In this document: positions 1 to 11,604 of the stretch, piece by piece
Layout of the letters: each line of letters begins with the position of its first letter
Numbering within the stretch: position 1 is the stretch's first letter
NCBI GenBank assembly: GCA_003508835.1
Contig: PUFA01000022.1
Location: 2,480,001-2,544,000, forward strand
Source: Eonycteris spelaea
Lineage: Eukaryota > Chordata > Mammalia > Chiroptera > Pteropodidae
Reading direction: 5' to 3'
DNA length: 64,000 nucleotides
The notes under the pieces: model-generated
Told to the model about the DNA's origin: nothing
The model's database searches: none
The model's input: only the letters and a program-made list of their open reading frames with translations
Translations under genes and position numbers: made by a program

Positions 1-2375
1 AAGAATGTTCTAACATTTAATGTATCACTATAAACATTTGTGTATAGTTTTTAGATAAATAATGTTTTGCTCCCAAATGTTTCATGTTATTTTATTTGAT
101 ATGAGCAAGCTGTTCATATATGTATAAATAAAACATTTAATGTTGTACTTAGTTTGGCACATTAATTAGGAAAACTTGCATCAACTTTTAAAAGTGGATT
201 GTTGATAGATTTTGTACTGAGGTGTGATATATACATGGATGCTATATATAGTTATGTTAGATACACATTGTACAAACATTAAGTGATCCACTCTCATCAT
301 AGTCCATGGGAATGGTGTCCCCTGTAGTTATTCATTACAACATTTTAAAGATTCAAGGAGCAGGGAAAAAAATATTCATACATGCTATATATTCACAGTG
401 TTTCCCATCAAAATCTGTATAATTAACAAAATTATCCAAGCATGCCCTGATATAAAGCTCTAATGTCTTCTTCGCATTTTAAATGACTTCTCATTTAAAA
501 AATATTTCATCTTTTATATATTAAAAATCTTAGGAGTTTTATAAGATTAGTTTTCACAAACAATTTTCACATTGTCATAATCAAAACATAAACTACATAC
601 TAGTTGCCTAAACATATTGCAAGGAAATTGTGGACTGAAAATGAACATAAACTCGATTCTACTAAAACTTAAGTGTTTCCTTAACATAATAAATACAAAG
701 GTAGTCATGGTTCTTTTAAATTCATCTAGAACTAAATAAGTATAGAGAACTGATACTGTAGCTCAGTACATACATTCAATTTTTAGATGAACGCAATAGT
801 TTCATGGACTCTTGTCAAGAACGTTTATTGAGAATTAAGCATATAAGAAATGCTTAGGAATACTTATAATGTGCAATGATATGTACTATGTTATTTTAGA
901 ACATCAAAAATTTCACTTATCCATAAATTAGCAATAAACTCTATCACAACTCAAAGGAGAATAATAATCCTGACATGATAAGAGAAGCTGTCTTATATAG
1001 ATAGATATGTGCTGAAATCTGATAAAGGAGACTATGTGAACTGACAGAAAATGTGGCAGATGGCATTATCAAGATGTAGAAGTTGAGAGAAGCAAGGCGT
1101 ACTTGGGAAACAGTGTAGGCACTTGTATCAAGAAGAACTAAAAATAAACATGGCCAGGAGATAAGTATAGAGCCAAATTGCACTTGATTCTCAGCTAAAG
1201 AAAGTTGACTATCCTATATAGAGCACAGAACTACTTATTATGAAGTTCAAGGAAAACAATCAAAAGTAGGGTTAAATAGAGAAAATAGACGTAGAAATAT
1301 CTAGAATCAGGCTGAATTGGCTGAATTGTTGGTGAGAATCAAGCACTTAACTAATGACTGAGATCTTGTTTTATGCATCATACTTGTTCCTATTATCATC
1401 ATACTTCTGACATCGTATGAGTGGCCTTTGAATTCAAGAGGACAAAAGTATATACTCTATTAAAATAAGAGTAAGAAAATTTTCTTAGACTGATTTCCAT
1501 ACTTGAAGTTATTTTTGCTGTTCTTATAAAACTTCATACCATTACATAAAATGTTTTATTTTTAATTAAAAATAATAGCCATATATTTCTCAATTGGGGG
1601 TTGTATTTACCATGTTACTCAAGAAGAGAAAGCTCTACAGAAAACCAATATATTTTCAAGGTAATTTCTCAAATGTTGTTTGAAATTATATGCAATTTGA
1701 TGTTGTCCATTATATGCGTCATTTCACCTAAATATATGTGTTTTCAAGTTTATCATTAATGAAAATATTAAATGGGTATGATTTCATTGCTGAGTAATAT
1801 ATCACCTTGAAATCTAGGGGAGGAAGTGAAAGCAGGGATCTGGAAGAAGGGATGGGAGGACACAGGAGTTGAAGAAAGAAAGAACAGAAAAAAATAGAAA
1901 TAGGGGAACTTGGAATTTATATAAATGAAGGAAATCATACTCAGCAATAAACCAAGCAACATGGGCCTAAAAGGGGGAGAAGGGAGAATATTAAAAATAA
2001 ACTTTCATGGAATAGAAATAAAAGCGCAAAATGACATGGAGATAGTCAGCACTTTCTAAATCACTTTACATACATGTGCAAAGTATATATTTTTGGAATA
2101 ACATAAAATAGACTTTAAGTAAATGTAACTCAAACTACGACACTATTTAGATTGAAACGATACATATTAAAGCAGTTCAGAATATGTTAGTAAGTATTAA
2201 AATGGGGATAAAGATAGTGACAGTGTTATAAGTTTAGATTCAAAGGCTCCAAGTCAGCGTTTTAAGAAGTACTGCCTTTCCTTTGAAAGCTGTTCTTCTT
2301 TTTCCAGTCTACACTTTGCCACCAACAGTATCGAGTTTACCCTGAACAATCCAATGTGGGTTCAATCAGGAAGCC
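1..2375. other. AT-rich stretch with no recognised gene
   Basis: I see no gene, RNA or repeat family I can name. The sequence is strongly AT-rich with short A and T runs. Open frames are short (at most about 80 codons), unrelated to anything known to me, and end at the frequent TAA/TAG expected in such DNA. Very old repeats too diverged to read by eye may be present. Confidence 0.6.
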
Positions 2376-2397
2376 AAAAAAAAAAAAAAAAAAAAAA
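2376..2397 (+). repeat. (A)22 homopolymer
   Basis: An uninterrupted run of 22 A. It could be the tail of a retroposed sequence, but the 120 bases upstream match no SINE or mRNA end that I recognise. Confidence 0.95.
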
Positions 2398-3104
2398 TCA
2401 GCAATTCTTAGACACTACTCCTCACATTACTATGATATTTCCTGACGTGGGCATGAAAGTGAGCCTTGAGGAGAATGAAATGAGGAAATACACAGTTTGA
2501 ATGCAGAAAAAGAGAAAAGCATTAACTAGATTCTGTTTATTGTCTAGTTATTTGAATATGTTAGTGAACATGTTAGTGAAAAAAAGGACTGGGTGTGAGG
2601 TGTTTCACAAGAGATCTGCAAATCCAAGTTAAAGCATCTGTATTTACCAGCAGACAGTCGGGAAAAATGGACTCAGATCTTCCTGAGCCTCTGAGGATGG
2701 GAGGTGTGAGGGCTAAGTGCAAGTCCACCTGCTGAATCTAAGGCTGCAGACGCTGCAGCCCAGGCTCCAAGATTCCTGAGGGCCACAGTCGTCCAGGTGC
2801 CTGGGACCCTCCGCCGTGTGCATTAGAGACAGACAAGGCACAGATAACTTACAAGTCGGCTTGTGTGGAGAAGTCTCAGGCATTAGCTGGCTTCTCTCCC
2901 GCCTGTCTTTAAAGTTCTCAAGAACTCTTATATTATCTTAATAAGATATAATTTGGCAAATGAAACAACTTCTCTAATTTATCTCACTATACTGGTTTTT
3001 TATTGTCAAATTATGTTTATGAATTCTCACTATATATATTCTCTCACTATATATACATGCTTTCTGTATATATGCTCTTTCTACGTGTATGCCATGTGTT
3101 TTGT
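2398..3104. other. Unassigned stretch, GC-richer centre
   Basis: No gene recognised. About 2680-2830 is clearly richer in G and C than its surroundings; it is followed by an AT-rich part with alternating TA near 3030-3060. A near-duplicate 'atgttagtgaa' pair lies near 2560-2580. There is no splice-site-bounded open frame that I would defend. Confidence 0.5.
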
Positions 3105-3275
3105 TTATTACAAATAACTGATTCCCACGATTATGGAGGTCAAGTCCCAAGGCCTGCAATGGGCAAGGTGAAGACACTGGAGAGCCAAGAGCTAGTTCCA
3201 GTCCAAGGGCAGGAAAAAACGACGTCGCAGCCCCAGTCAGGAGGAACCCCCTGTCACTCACGGGGGATGGGGTGA
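3105..3275 (-). mobile_element. ERVL LTR fragment, MLT2-like, reverse strand
   Basis: Read on the + strand, it runs through a reversed AATAAA (TTTATT near 3108), then the 'cccacgattatggagg' block and the block around 3200-3225, in the same order as the MLT2-type LTR at 36860-37398. Only the 3' half of the LTR is present. It is an ancient non-coding LTR with no viral gene. The far end fades into a CpG-dense patch that I cannot assign. Confidence 0.5.
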
Positions 3276-3540
3276 TGCAGCTGCTTCATCACTCGGGCAA
3301 TATTTATCCATATGCATGTGGGGTTCCTCGGATGCCCCGAGGTTGATGGCGAGAGGAGGATTTAAGCTGACATAGGAAGTCTGCAGAAGCCTGCCAGGGG
3401 ACCACGAGCTAGAGGGACACAGGAGCCATGACTGGAAAGCGTCTTCCCGAGGGAACGGGCTCGGGTGCCTCCGCGGGAAACATGGTGCGGCTCCCGCAGC
3501 CAGACTTACGCGGGGCCCGGGGGACTGGGTGGCAGGATCG
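3241..3540. other. Small CpG-dense, GC-rich patch (CpG-island-like)
   Basis: By hand count over these 300 bases there are 76 C, 109 G and 18 CpG: 62% GC and observed/expected CpG about 0.65, which meets the classical CpG-island limits. The CpGs crowd at 3440-3540. It overlaps the end of the LTR fragment at its left. A 115-codon reverse open frame (3258-3605) covers it but has a low-complexity, Pro/Ser-rich composition and no recognisable domain; I take it as a by-product of GC-richness. A promoter role is possible but unproven. Confidence 0.55.
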
Positions 3541-4512
3541 ACTCTCATGCAATGATCCAATGCAATGACATGCAATGACAAGGCTTTGGGAGCACAGGCA
3601 TGCATGCTGGAGAGGCTGGCAGGGATGCCTCAGGGTGCTTTTGAAACACAGACTTGTAAGAAAGTAGCTGCGGTGGCTGAGAGCTAGAAAATCCAGGATT
3701 GGGGGCTGAGGAGGGGATGTCAGTCTGGAACAAATAAATCACTGCAATTTATTTGCAATGCGTAGATGCTGCCACTGCCATTTTATCTGTGCAACGACGG
3801 ACACCGGGGAGTGTGCAAAGAAGAATGTTTGATACCACACGCAACCAAGGCGACCTTACGTCCGGAAATGCAGATGCAGGTTGGAATATTAAGTACTGGG
3901 GGTCGCACAATATTGAATGGGGTCAAAGCCAAAGACAAACTCCGACTCTGTAATTCCAAGTCCCCCAGAAACCCTGTCCCTCTATGGACTACAAAAGGTC
4001 ACTGCAAACAGCTGCTATTGATTTACTATGCTTAATAGAACTTAAACTGGAGTATAGTTGTTTTTTTTTGTCACAGAGAAATACATGACACATGCCTTTT
4101 TCTTTTGTACTGAATTCTTTCAAACTAAGAGAATATGCTTGTATAAAAATGTTGTGTATCTTAGGTCTTAACATGACAGAATGTTCTTTAAAATATGTTA
4201 CGAGTGTTGACTGTTGAAACGCAGATAGCTCCAAATTTTATATCATAAAAAATACCAGAAGTGTATATGGTGTCGTACTACCCTTTTCATATATTTATGG
4301 CTGTCCGCATTTTTCACGTGGAAGAATGCACTCTCCAACCATCTCCACCTCTTCTCACACACTTTCCCACTACACTGCACGATAGAACATGATTCTGAAC
4401 CTTTTCCAAGCTTACATTTTCCCGTTTTGGGTAATTTTCCAGAAAAATTTTATTCCCCAGGGATTGAAACACTGGTGATGAGAACTCCTCAGCAATATCA
4501 TCAGGCATGCGT
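3541..4512. other. Unassigned stretch with short direct repeats
   Basis: No gene recognised. TGCAATGA(C) occurs three times within 3547-3580. The rest grades from moderate GC into AT-rich DNA from about 4020. Overlapping short open frames near 3753-4035 show no domain or codon bias. Confidence 0.5.
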
Positions 4513-4525
4513 GCACACACACGCG

Positions 4526-4558
<33 letters not shown>
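4513..4558. repeat. (CA)n microsatellite with CG interruptions
   Basis: Alternating purine-pyrimidine tract: CA units with a CGCGCACG interruption near 4522-4530. The strict alternation makes it a candidate for left-handed (Z) DNA and for length polymorphism. Confidence 0.95.
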
Positions 4559-4561
<3 letters not shown>

Positions 4562-4837
4562 TGCATATGCTCATCACCCATCTGCTCCAAGGTGTACCAA
4601 GGGCAGGGACTCTTTCTTCACGTGGCATGTGACATGTAGGTTACTTTGAAACTCCCTTGGACATGCCGGTGACACCTATGCTTTCTGGGCCTTTGGCTAG
4701 TGTATCTTTCTTGTGGGGTAGGCAAACACATCTATGAAGATTCTTTTTTTTCTCAAGCACAAAGTAAGCTCTTATGAATATAGCACTTTGAAGTGAGTTG
4801 TGTAGCAAAACTTTGGTTTAAATACTCAATCTGCTTT

Positions 4838-5030
4838 TTCTAGATACATGACCATAAACTACAAATATGGAAACTTTTTAAGCCCTGGTGCCTGTCTGGT
4901 AATGTCTCAAGATAATTACATCAGCCTCACAGGATCCTTGGGAGAAATTAATGGAGTAATGTCTAGAACATGAACAATACAATATCTGACTCATAGTAAG
5001 TGCTCAATAAATTATCAGTAGTATTACAAT
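4838..5030 (-). mobile_element. MIR SINE, reverse strand
   Basis: Reads as a reversed MIR: an exon-like 'gaaactttttaagcc' part, then 'catagtaagtgctcaataaa' near 4994-5013. It is tRNA-derived in origin, ancient and heavily mutated. No function is visible. Confidence 0.6.
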
Positions 5031-5035
5031 TACAA

Positions 5036-6340
5036 ATTACGAAGAAAGAAAACAAAATAGCTTTACTTCAACACCTGATGAGAATAACATTTTCTGAGCA
5101 GAGATTGTGGTTTTTTAACACTGCATCAGTAAAAACATTTTTTTCAAAATGACTCATATCTTCTCCCTCTCCTGTTTTTTCCTTTTCTTTCTCATTTCAC
5201 TGTTACTCAAAACTCGAAGTCTGTCTTTAGTTTTATGATAATTTGTTTAGATTTTGCGATAACTTAATTACTTTAGTGCTCAGTCCCACTTGCTCCTTTC
5301 AGAGCTGACTTGGTGCTTTTCTATAAAACACGTTACTCCACAGTAAGTGTGGTTTGCCTGCTTTGGCTGCTCTAATTGCACACACATTTAATATGTTTAC
5401 CTCTCCATGGAATTTTGCCTTTTGTAATATCACATGATGATTAGGTACATAGCAAGGATTTATGACAAAGACATTTAAATTAATAGTTTGATGATTTCCA
5501 CCAGACTATTTCAAGATTCTCGTGCTATTTTCAGATTAACTTAACTATTGCTATCAAAAGATGAACTTGTCTCCTTTATACAGAAGTGCATTAAGTGCAC
5601 GCATTCCATCATTCACCAATGTAAGTGATGAAACAAGAAATCGCACAGCATGTTATAAGCAGAAATGGATTTAGAATTTATATATCCTTGGCTTCATGTC
5701 TAATTCATCTGGGGGGCAAGAGAAGATCAGTTCTATTCATGTTTAATTTTGATAAGAGAGGCCTAGAACAGAAACCAATTTGAACCTCACTTGGTAAACT
5801 AGATTGCTTTGGGCTTGTTCCATCCTGTCTTAATAAGCTTCATCCTTAGTTAAATCTTGAAGTCTGCCCTGTACAAAGTTGGTTAAATAGACAGCTAAAC
5901 CTGTGTTCCCACCTCCTCTTTTAGTGTGCTGATCCTCAGTGCCCCTTCGGCTTTTTCCCCTTAACTCTCTTACTCCTTGGCTGCCCAATTCTTTTACTAA
6001 ATGAAGTAATTTTCCTTACTTAATTTAGATCCATTCCCTAATCAAAGAGGAAAGCTAAAGTCTCCGGATCATTATATTTCTTGATGATAGTGCTTTTCAT
6101 GTTCTCTTCCAAGGTATTAGTCATATATAGCTGGGATGAGTGACATCATGGAGAGCGAAGTATTGATCAGAAAAAATATGAAAGATCAGAGATACTGTAA
6201 TAATCCTGAATCTATGTGACAATTAGTTTTGCAAGGATTTTTTAAATTAATAGTGATCAGAAGTTTGTTTTTTAACTCTGTCAAAACCCACAGAATTAAC
6301 AACATGAAGAGGAAAACAATGTAAATTTTTTAAAAAATCA
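5036..6340. other. Unassigned AT-rich stretch
   Basis: No gene or repeat that I can name. A pyrimidine-rich part lies at 5905-6000. Open frames are trivial. Confidence 0.55.
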
Positions 6341-6344
6341 CTTA

Positions 6345-7710
6345 GGAGGTCAGGAATCTTAGTATAGAAATACCCACCCTGGGACTGAACAACCAAGTAA
6401 ATAAATGTATGGCAAATGACAAGATTCAGATTTCTCGCTGTTGGAATAGGAGGTCATTTTTTTATGCAAGGGCAGGAGACCGTAACGATCCATATGACAA
6501 TGGATTAGAGCTGTAGACATCAGCATAAACTCATGTTCAGCTTAATATAAATATAGGTGGTTATATACAAACATTTTTATAGAGAAGCGAGCACACTTGC
6601 AGGGGAGAGTATGCACACGTACACTCCCCCGCTTTGTCAGCTGAGAGGGCCAGAAAGCGAAAACTCACAGCAGCAAAGAACACACCCAGCACTTGAATCT
6701 TGGCTTTTAATACCAGTTTCCAATGAAAGGAGCCAGAGCTCTTAGAGAAATGGTCGCCTCTAGGATCAGTCTAGGATAGTTCCCGAAAGTAAGGAAGTGT
6801 GCAAAACAAACAAATGGACCCTACGATGATGGAGGTATGTTAAAGGGACACAAGATACACTGAAGGAAGTTCTAAATGGCCAAAGTTACATCAGTTAGAG
6901 CAATAAAAGAAAGTATTATTGGATTAGAGCATGATTTTAGCATATGTGCTGCCAAGATGAGCACAGAGGATTATAGCACAAAGTGTAAAATAAATATTTC
7001 AATTCAACACTGATAAGATTGAATAATTAAGTACATGGAGGATGAAAGACACATTTGTTGGTGTAGGAGTACACAACAAATTTCCAGTAATTTACAGGGT
7101 GACTCCACCCTCAAGGAGGTGGACAGGCCACCTTATACTAGTTCTCATTCCTTAGGCATGAGCTGCCCATAGTGACTTCCTTCCAAAGCTCACAGCAGGG
7201 AAGCGGGGGAGGGGTCCGATGGAGGGAGCTGACACAGTATGTCCGCTTGCTTTTCAAGGTTGGCATGGACAGTGATAAGCCACATTTGCAGTATGTGCGC
7301 TTGATATGATCTGATGAGAATAGCATGTTGGTTTGTGGGTTTCCTTCCCCAAACTCATACGCCCAATGTAATCATGAGAAAAACAACAGACAAATCCCCA
7401 CTAAGAGGCATTCTCCATAACACCTGTATTGCTTAAAACTGCCAAGGTCATTAAAACATGAAGACTGAAACATTAAATGTAATATGGTGACCTGGGTAAA
7501 ATCTTGGAACAAAAAAAAAAAGGATAGTGGGTAAAACCTTAAAAAATCTGACTAAAGTATGGACTTTAGTTAGAAATTCCAAACAAATATTGGTTGTTTG
7601 TGACAAAGGTACCATAATGTGAGATGTTAGTAATCGGGGAAACTGAATGTGGAATACATGGGAACTTTTTGACATATGTGTGAAATATTTCTAAAATAAA
7701 AACTTCAATA
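6345..7710 (+). mobile_element. L1ME-type LINE, 3' untranslated region
   Basis: The stretch follows the long 3' untranslated region of an old L1ME-type LINE. Landmarks in order: 'ggaggtcatttttttatgca' near 6450, the run around 6640-6700, 'ggaccctacgatgatggagg' near 6815, 'tgataagattgaataatta' near 7010, 'actccaccctcaaggaggtg' near 7101, 'atgagctgcccatagtgac' near 7157, 'ctgactaaagtatggacttt' near 7547, and a terminal AATAAA near 7696. No ORF2 is left; short open frames in it are chance. The 5' edge is uncertain. Confidence 0.7.
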
Positions 7711-7954
7711 GTCTAAAACTTTAAGAAATCTGTTTATAAAAAAATTATCAATAAATCTCCACACTCAGTGGGGCGATCCAGTTTTCTTCATTCCATAGCA
7801 AAATGTTTGGCTTCTTTGAACAGGATTTCTTTGGTATATATTTAGAAGTTGTTTTAGAGGCACTGTAATATCTATTTAGAAGTTACTGTATGCTTTCAAG
7901 AGAAAATAATTTATTTATTGACTTCCCAGTTAATTTTTTAAAATTCCATTTCCA

Positions 7955-8135
7955 AAAAGCTTTGTGATTTACTGAGTGATTTCATATAGTTTTTCACTCA
8001 CTGTAAAGAGGGTAGAAAAAATACTGTGATTCATAACTTTATAATGCAGAACTAAAGCTCAGGTATGTCACGTGGCATGTTGAGAGCCATAACACAGTTA
8101 GCACATAGGAGAGCTAGAACACAGAAGTGATCTCC
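7955..8135 (+). mobile_element. MIR SINE, forward strand
   Basis: Forward MIR: 'ttcactcactgtaaagaggg', 'aactaaagctcaggtatgtc', then 'cacagttagcacataggaga' and 'gctagaacacagaagt' follow the order of the MIR core and 3' part. Ancient, no visible function. Confidence 0.6.
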
Positions 8136-8950
8136 TCCAATTCAGGGATTTATTTTCAGCTTTGCCCTGAAAAAAAAACATCTAATGAGGTCTTTAGTCA
8201 TTTGCAAGGCAAGGACATGTTAGACTGCTGGAATTTATTTCAGCTACCTTTGAAGAGAACAAAGTTGAATTATGTTCATCCAAGCAGTGTAAGAAACCTT
8301 TCCTCTCTGCCTCCCTTCAGTGTTATTAGAGACTGATTTTTATTTTAATTTATACAGGAAGAAACTTTCCACAGATTGTTTCGTGCAGATCAGAGTAGAG
8401 CTACAGATGCCCAACTCATGAAGTAACAGACTCGTGCGTGACTCCAAGGTCAGCAGAGACCAGGTATCTTCACCTTCTCAGGGCACTCGATGCAGATTTC
8501 ACATCAATGATGACATCCCTACCTCTCCTTGGTTCTGCTGCTGATCTACAGGCTCTGGTATTTCAGCTTCTATCTTAGCCTGACAAAAGGAAGTACTCGG
8601 CTTCAATTAAAACAAAACTTCACATTCCCTTGGTGTGGAAGTGGCATGCTTCCCCTTTCTCTCCCTTTTTACTATTACTATTTTTCTGCCTTCTTCTAGT
8701 TGCTCCCTTTGCTGAACTAACTCCTCCTTAATATTCCTATTGACCAAGAGGGACAGATCAGAGGCTCCAGGTCTGGTTTGGCACATGACTCACATTTGTC
8801 TGATCAGTTGACCTATTCCCCGTAGCCACAGGAATAATTTCAGAAATGGAAATGTAATAAGACTTGACCTTACGAAATCCAATTCTGAAATCTGTAGGAG
8901 TTAAACAACAAAGAGAGTATTTCCCAAGGCAATTTTCTTTTTTCCTTATA
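8136..8950. other. Unassigned stretch
   Basis: No gene or nameable repeat. Mixed composition with a pyrimidine-rich part near 8645-8740. Confidence 0.5.
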
Positions 8951-9375
8951 GTTTCATTGAGGGATAATTTCTATATCATAAAAGGCACCAATTATAGGTA
9001 TATAATTAATAACTTAAAGTAACCATCACTAAAATCCTGTTAGAAATTCCCAGTTACCATGTACCCATGTGCAGTTAATCTCTCTTTACTCTGCTTTCTG
9101 ACTGCAAATCTGCTTTTTCTGGACATTTCCTATTACTAGAATCAAAAAAATTATGGTCTTTTGCATATCTGTTTTCAAGAAAAAAGTTTTAGTTTATTTG
9201 ATTTTTGAGAGTCATCTGTGCTTTATCATGTGTTAATGTTCTGTGCCCTTTCTTTTGTTAGCTGCTCTTCTATTGGTCTGATATGGCACATTTGTTAATC
9301 TATGCAGCATCTGATGGACATATGGATTACTTCCGGGTTTGGCTACTATGAATAATCCTGCTGTGGACATTCATT
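8951..9375 (-). mobile_element. L1 3' end, reverse strand (old L1M)
   Basis: Starts as a reversed L1 3' end ('tttcattgagggataat'), continues through 'ggacatttcctattactaga', and reaches the block near 9312-9370 ('ctgatggacatatggattac', 'ctatgaataatcctgctgtg'), which corresponds to the last part of L1 ORF2 read backwards. Several internal deletions. Inactive. Confidence 0.7.
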
Positions 9376-9429
9376 TAGCATGATACATTACACTGGACCT
9401 GGCACATAGTTATTTAATAAATTTTATGA
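9376..9429 (-). mobile_element. Possible MIR or L2 tail
   Basis: 'ggacctggcacatagttatt' followed by 'taataaa' resembles the reversed MIR end or an L2 end. It is too short to tell apart. Confidence 0.3.
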
Positions 9430-9547
9430 AAAGAAGGACGAAAGGAGGGAGGGAGGGAGGGAGAGAAGGAAGGAAGGGAGGGAGGGAGGGAGGGAGGGAG
9501 GGAAGGGGAGGGAAGGAGGTAAGGAATGGAGGAAGGAAAGAAAGAGA
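9430..9547 (+). repeat. (GGGA)n/(GGAA)n purine-rich microsatellite
   Basis: About 118 bases, almost purely purine on the + strand, of GGGA, GGAA and GAAA units. Mirror symmetry and one-sided purines make it a candidate for triplex (H-) DNA and for instability. Confidence 0.95.
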
Positions 9548-9819
9548 TAGGGAAAAAAGAAGGATGCTAATTTAGCTTTTCCTATAAAAGTTTTATTTTA
9601 AAAGCTAAGTCCTTCATGTAGTGAACAATAAAAATATTTCAGAACTTGCATACTATAAATACTATAAAGAGATATTGCCCCCTCCCATTATATTATGGAT
9701 ATCATTATACTTTTAATCTACTACATTTTCTAGCCTTTTGGGGACTACTATAACCAGGTATGGTCAGGGCCTTCATTTTCATATGCTTGTTTCCGTTGTT
9801 TGTGATAACCATTAAAGTG

Positions 9820-9952
9820 TTAAAAACTTGTTAGAATATAAACTCCATGAAAGCAAGAATTTCCTCTTCTTTGTTCATCAGTGAAAGTCTCCTTAATCTA
9901 GGACAGTTTCTTGTCAGGCCTTTGATAATTATTCCTCTGAATGAACATATAA
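9820..9952 (+). mobile_element. L2 LINE 3' end, forward strand
   Basis: Shows the L2 end order: 'tagaatataaactccatgaa' (from 9832), an 'aagcaagaatttcctcttct' block, 'aatctaggacagtttcttgt' (near 9896), then 'gaatgaacata'. Ancient. Confidence 0.6.
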
Positions 9953-11192
9953 GATTACAGAAATATGATACTTTTGTACAAGATTGATAAAATAAAAACA
10001 ATCGTCTCATAACTTTTTCAATGAAATAAACAATTAAATTTATATCCGTTTAAACTGTACACTGGGTTGAAAATTACCACAATATTTTCTAGCTTAGAAA
10101 ATTAGCTCATAAAACATTGAGACAGGTTTATGTCATTTGGATGCTGTTAGTATGAGGTGCAGCATAAAGTCAAATTATTAAATTAAAAAATAAAAACAAA
10201 ATTAATTAAAATTTGAAAACCCACCACTTAGAAATAACTACCATTAATATTTAGAGTATAACCTTCCAGGTGTGTTGACACCTATTTCTATATCTATCCA
10301 CATTCATTTATTCCTCTGTCTCTCCATGTGTAACTAGTAAACTCGGTATGTCTACTGTTGGCCATTAAACTCTATTGTTTGTTCTTTTGTTGTCTTTTTT
10401 GCTTTGTTTTGCTATTATAGAAGTGTAGCAACATTTCTACTGGAAAACTTTGCACACATCCATGGTAATAATCTGTAGACTTTAAATTGGTGAGTCTACA
10501 CTTATTTTTGTGGTTGAGAAAGTGAAGGTATTTAATCACTCAGTAATATAGTATGTAAGTATACTGTTATGCCTTTTAATCCTTAGCATATTTGAAGATA
10601 TCTTAACTGTTATGAGGACATTTCTGTAATATAATGCTTTAACTCTGGAGTGTCTCAACAAAGTGCTGTTTTTCCTTCTTCTGCAGCACGTGGAGTTCTC
10701 ATAACCCTCAGTTTCTCTACAGCTCTGTTGGCTAGTTGCACTCTGAATAAGAATGAAAATTTCTTAAGGCTATGTACTTTTGATCCCAACTGGGGATGTC
10801 TACTGTTGATGATTTTGTAACTTCCTCAGTGTGCTTAGTCACCATTATGACTGAAATTACAAGACATTTTAGAAATGGGTACAACCTTTGAGTCATTTTT
10901 ATTCTGTTGTTTTTTCTCTGTGTTCAAAAATCTAGGTTCTGTGATTTCATGACAGAGTATCTTGGGGATGGAGACATTCTATAAGGGTTGCTAGTCATAG
11001 ACCATTCTATATTATAGTTTGACTTTGCTCATTTGGCCAGAGGTTTTTTTTTTGTTTGTTTGTTTTTAACATGTATTTTGGCAGTGGACTGTTTTTAGAA
11101 CTCACCAGTTGGCAACGTCACCAATCAAGCAGACTTGTAAGAAAGAAGTAAGTAGAATATGAGCAGTAAATTGCTGAAGTTAAATGACAATC
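9953..11192. other. Mostly unassigned; LINE-like patch at 10215-10340
   Basis: AT-rich with no gene. Around 10215-10340 ('taactaccattaatatttag', 'taaccttccaggtgtgttga') resembles the 'cursed' old LINE fragment class also seen near 38635-38790 and 43530-43760, but it is too diverged for a firm call. Confidence 0.4.
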
Positions 11193-11354
11193 AAAAGCAA
11201 GAAATCAACTAGTTTTCGGCGTCATGATTTTCCTATATCAATGTTGAAAAGCAAGAAATCAACTAGTTTTCGGCGTCATGATTTTCCTATATCAATGTTG
11301 AAAAGCAAGAAATCAACTAGTTTTCGGCGTCATGATTTTCCTATATCAATGTTG
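11193..11354 (+). repeat. Perfect 54-bp tandem repeat, exactly three copies
   Basis: Copies start at 11193, 11247 and 11301 and end at 11354. All three are identical base for base. The unit begins 'aaaagcaagaaatcaactag', contains TTTTCGGCGTC with two CpGs, and ends 'ctatatcaatgttg'. Perfect identity in a region where every other repeat is heavily mutated implies a recent expansion, strong homogenisation, or an assembly artefact. There are no spacers, so it is not CRISPR-like. No open frame runs through it that resembles a protein repeat. Confidence 0.98.
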
Positions 11355-11604
11355 TAATCATTCTTGCTAAAAACACAAACAAAAAATAAATAAATAAATT
11401 TAAAAACCTGCATCTTTCTATAAATATAAAATACAATCATTTTATATGTGTTTGCTCAAAAAAGCAAATTTTTCTACTTTAATGAAAAGGTCATAGAATG
11501 AAAATAATTAGAGCTTATTTTTGCAAATACCAAACCTCAAGAAGAACGAGCACATATGATTTTAACTAGAGACCTTATTACTGCAATGCCTGAACATTGC
11601 CTTA
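11355..11604. other. Unassigned AT-rich gap
   Basis: Nothing recognised. A short (AAAT)n patch lies near 11382-11400. Confidence 0.5.

Noticed and set aside
2355..2400. tRNA-type B box ('gggttcaatcagg') before an A22 run, as in a young SINE
   Set aside because: No A box at the right distance and no similarity to a known SINE in the 120 bases upstream.
3258..3605. 115-codon reverse frame as a gene
   Set aside because: Low-complexity Pro/Ser/His composition in a GC-rich patch with few stops in any frame; no domain.
11193..11354. CRISPR-like array
   Set aside because: The copies are directly adjacent with no spacers, and the window is mammalian.
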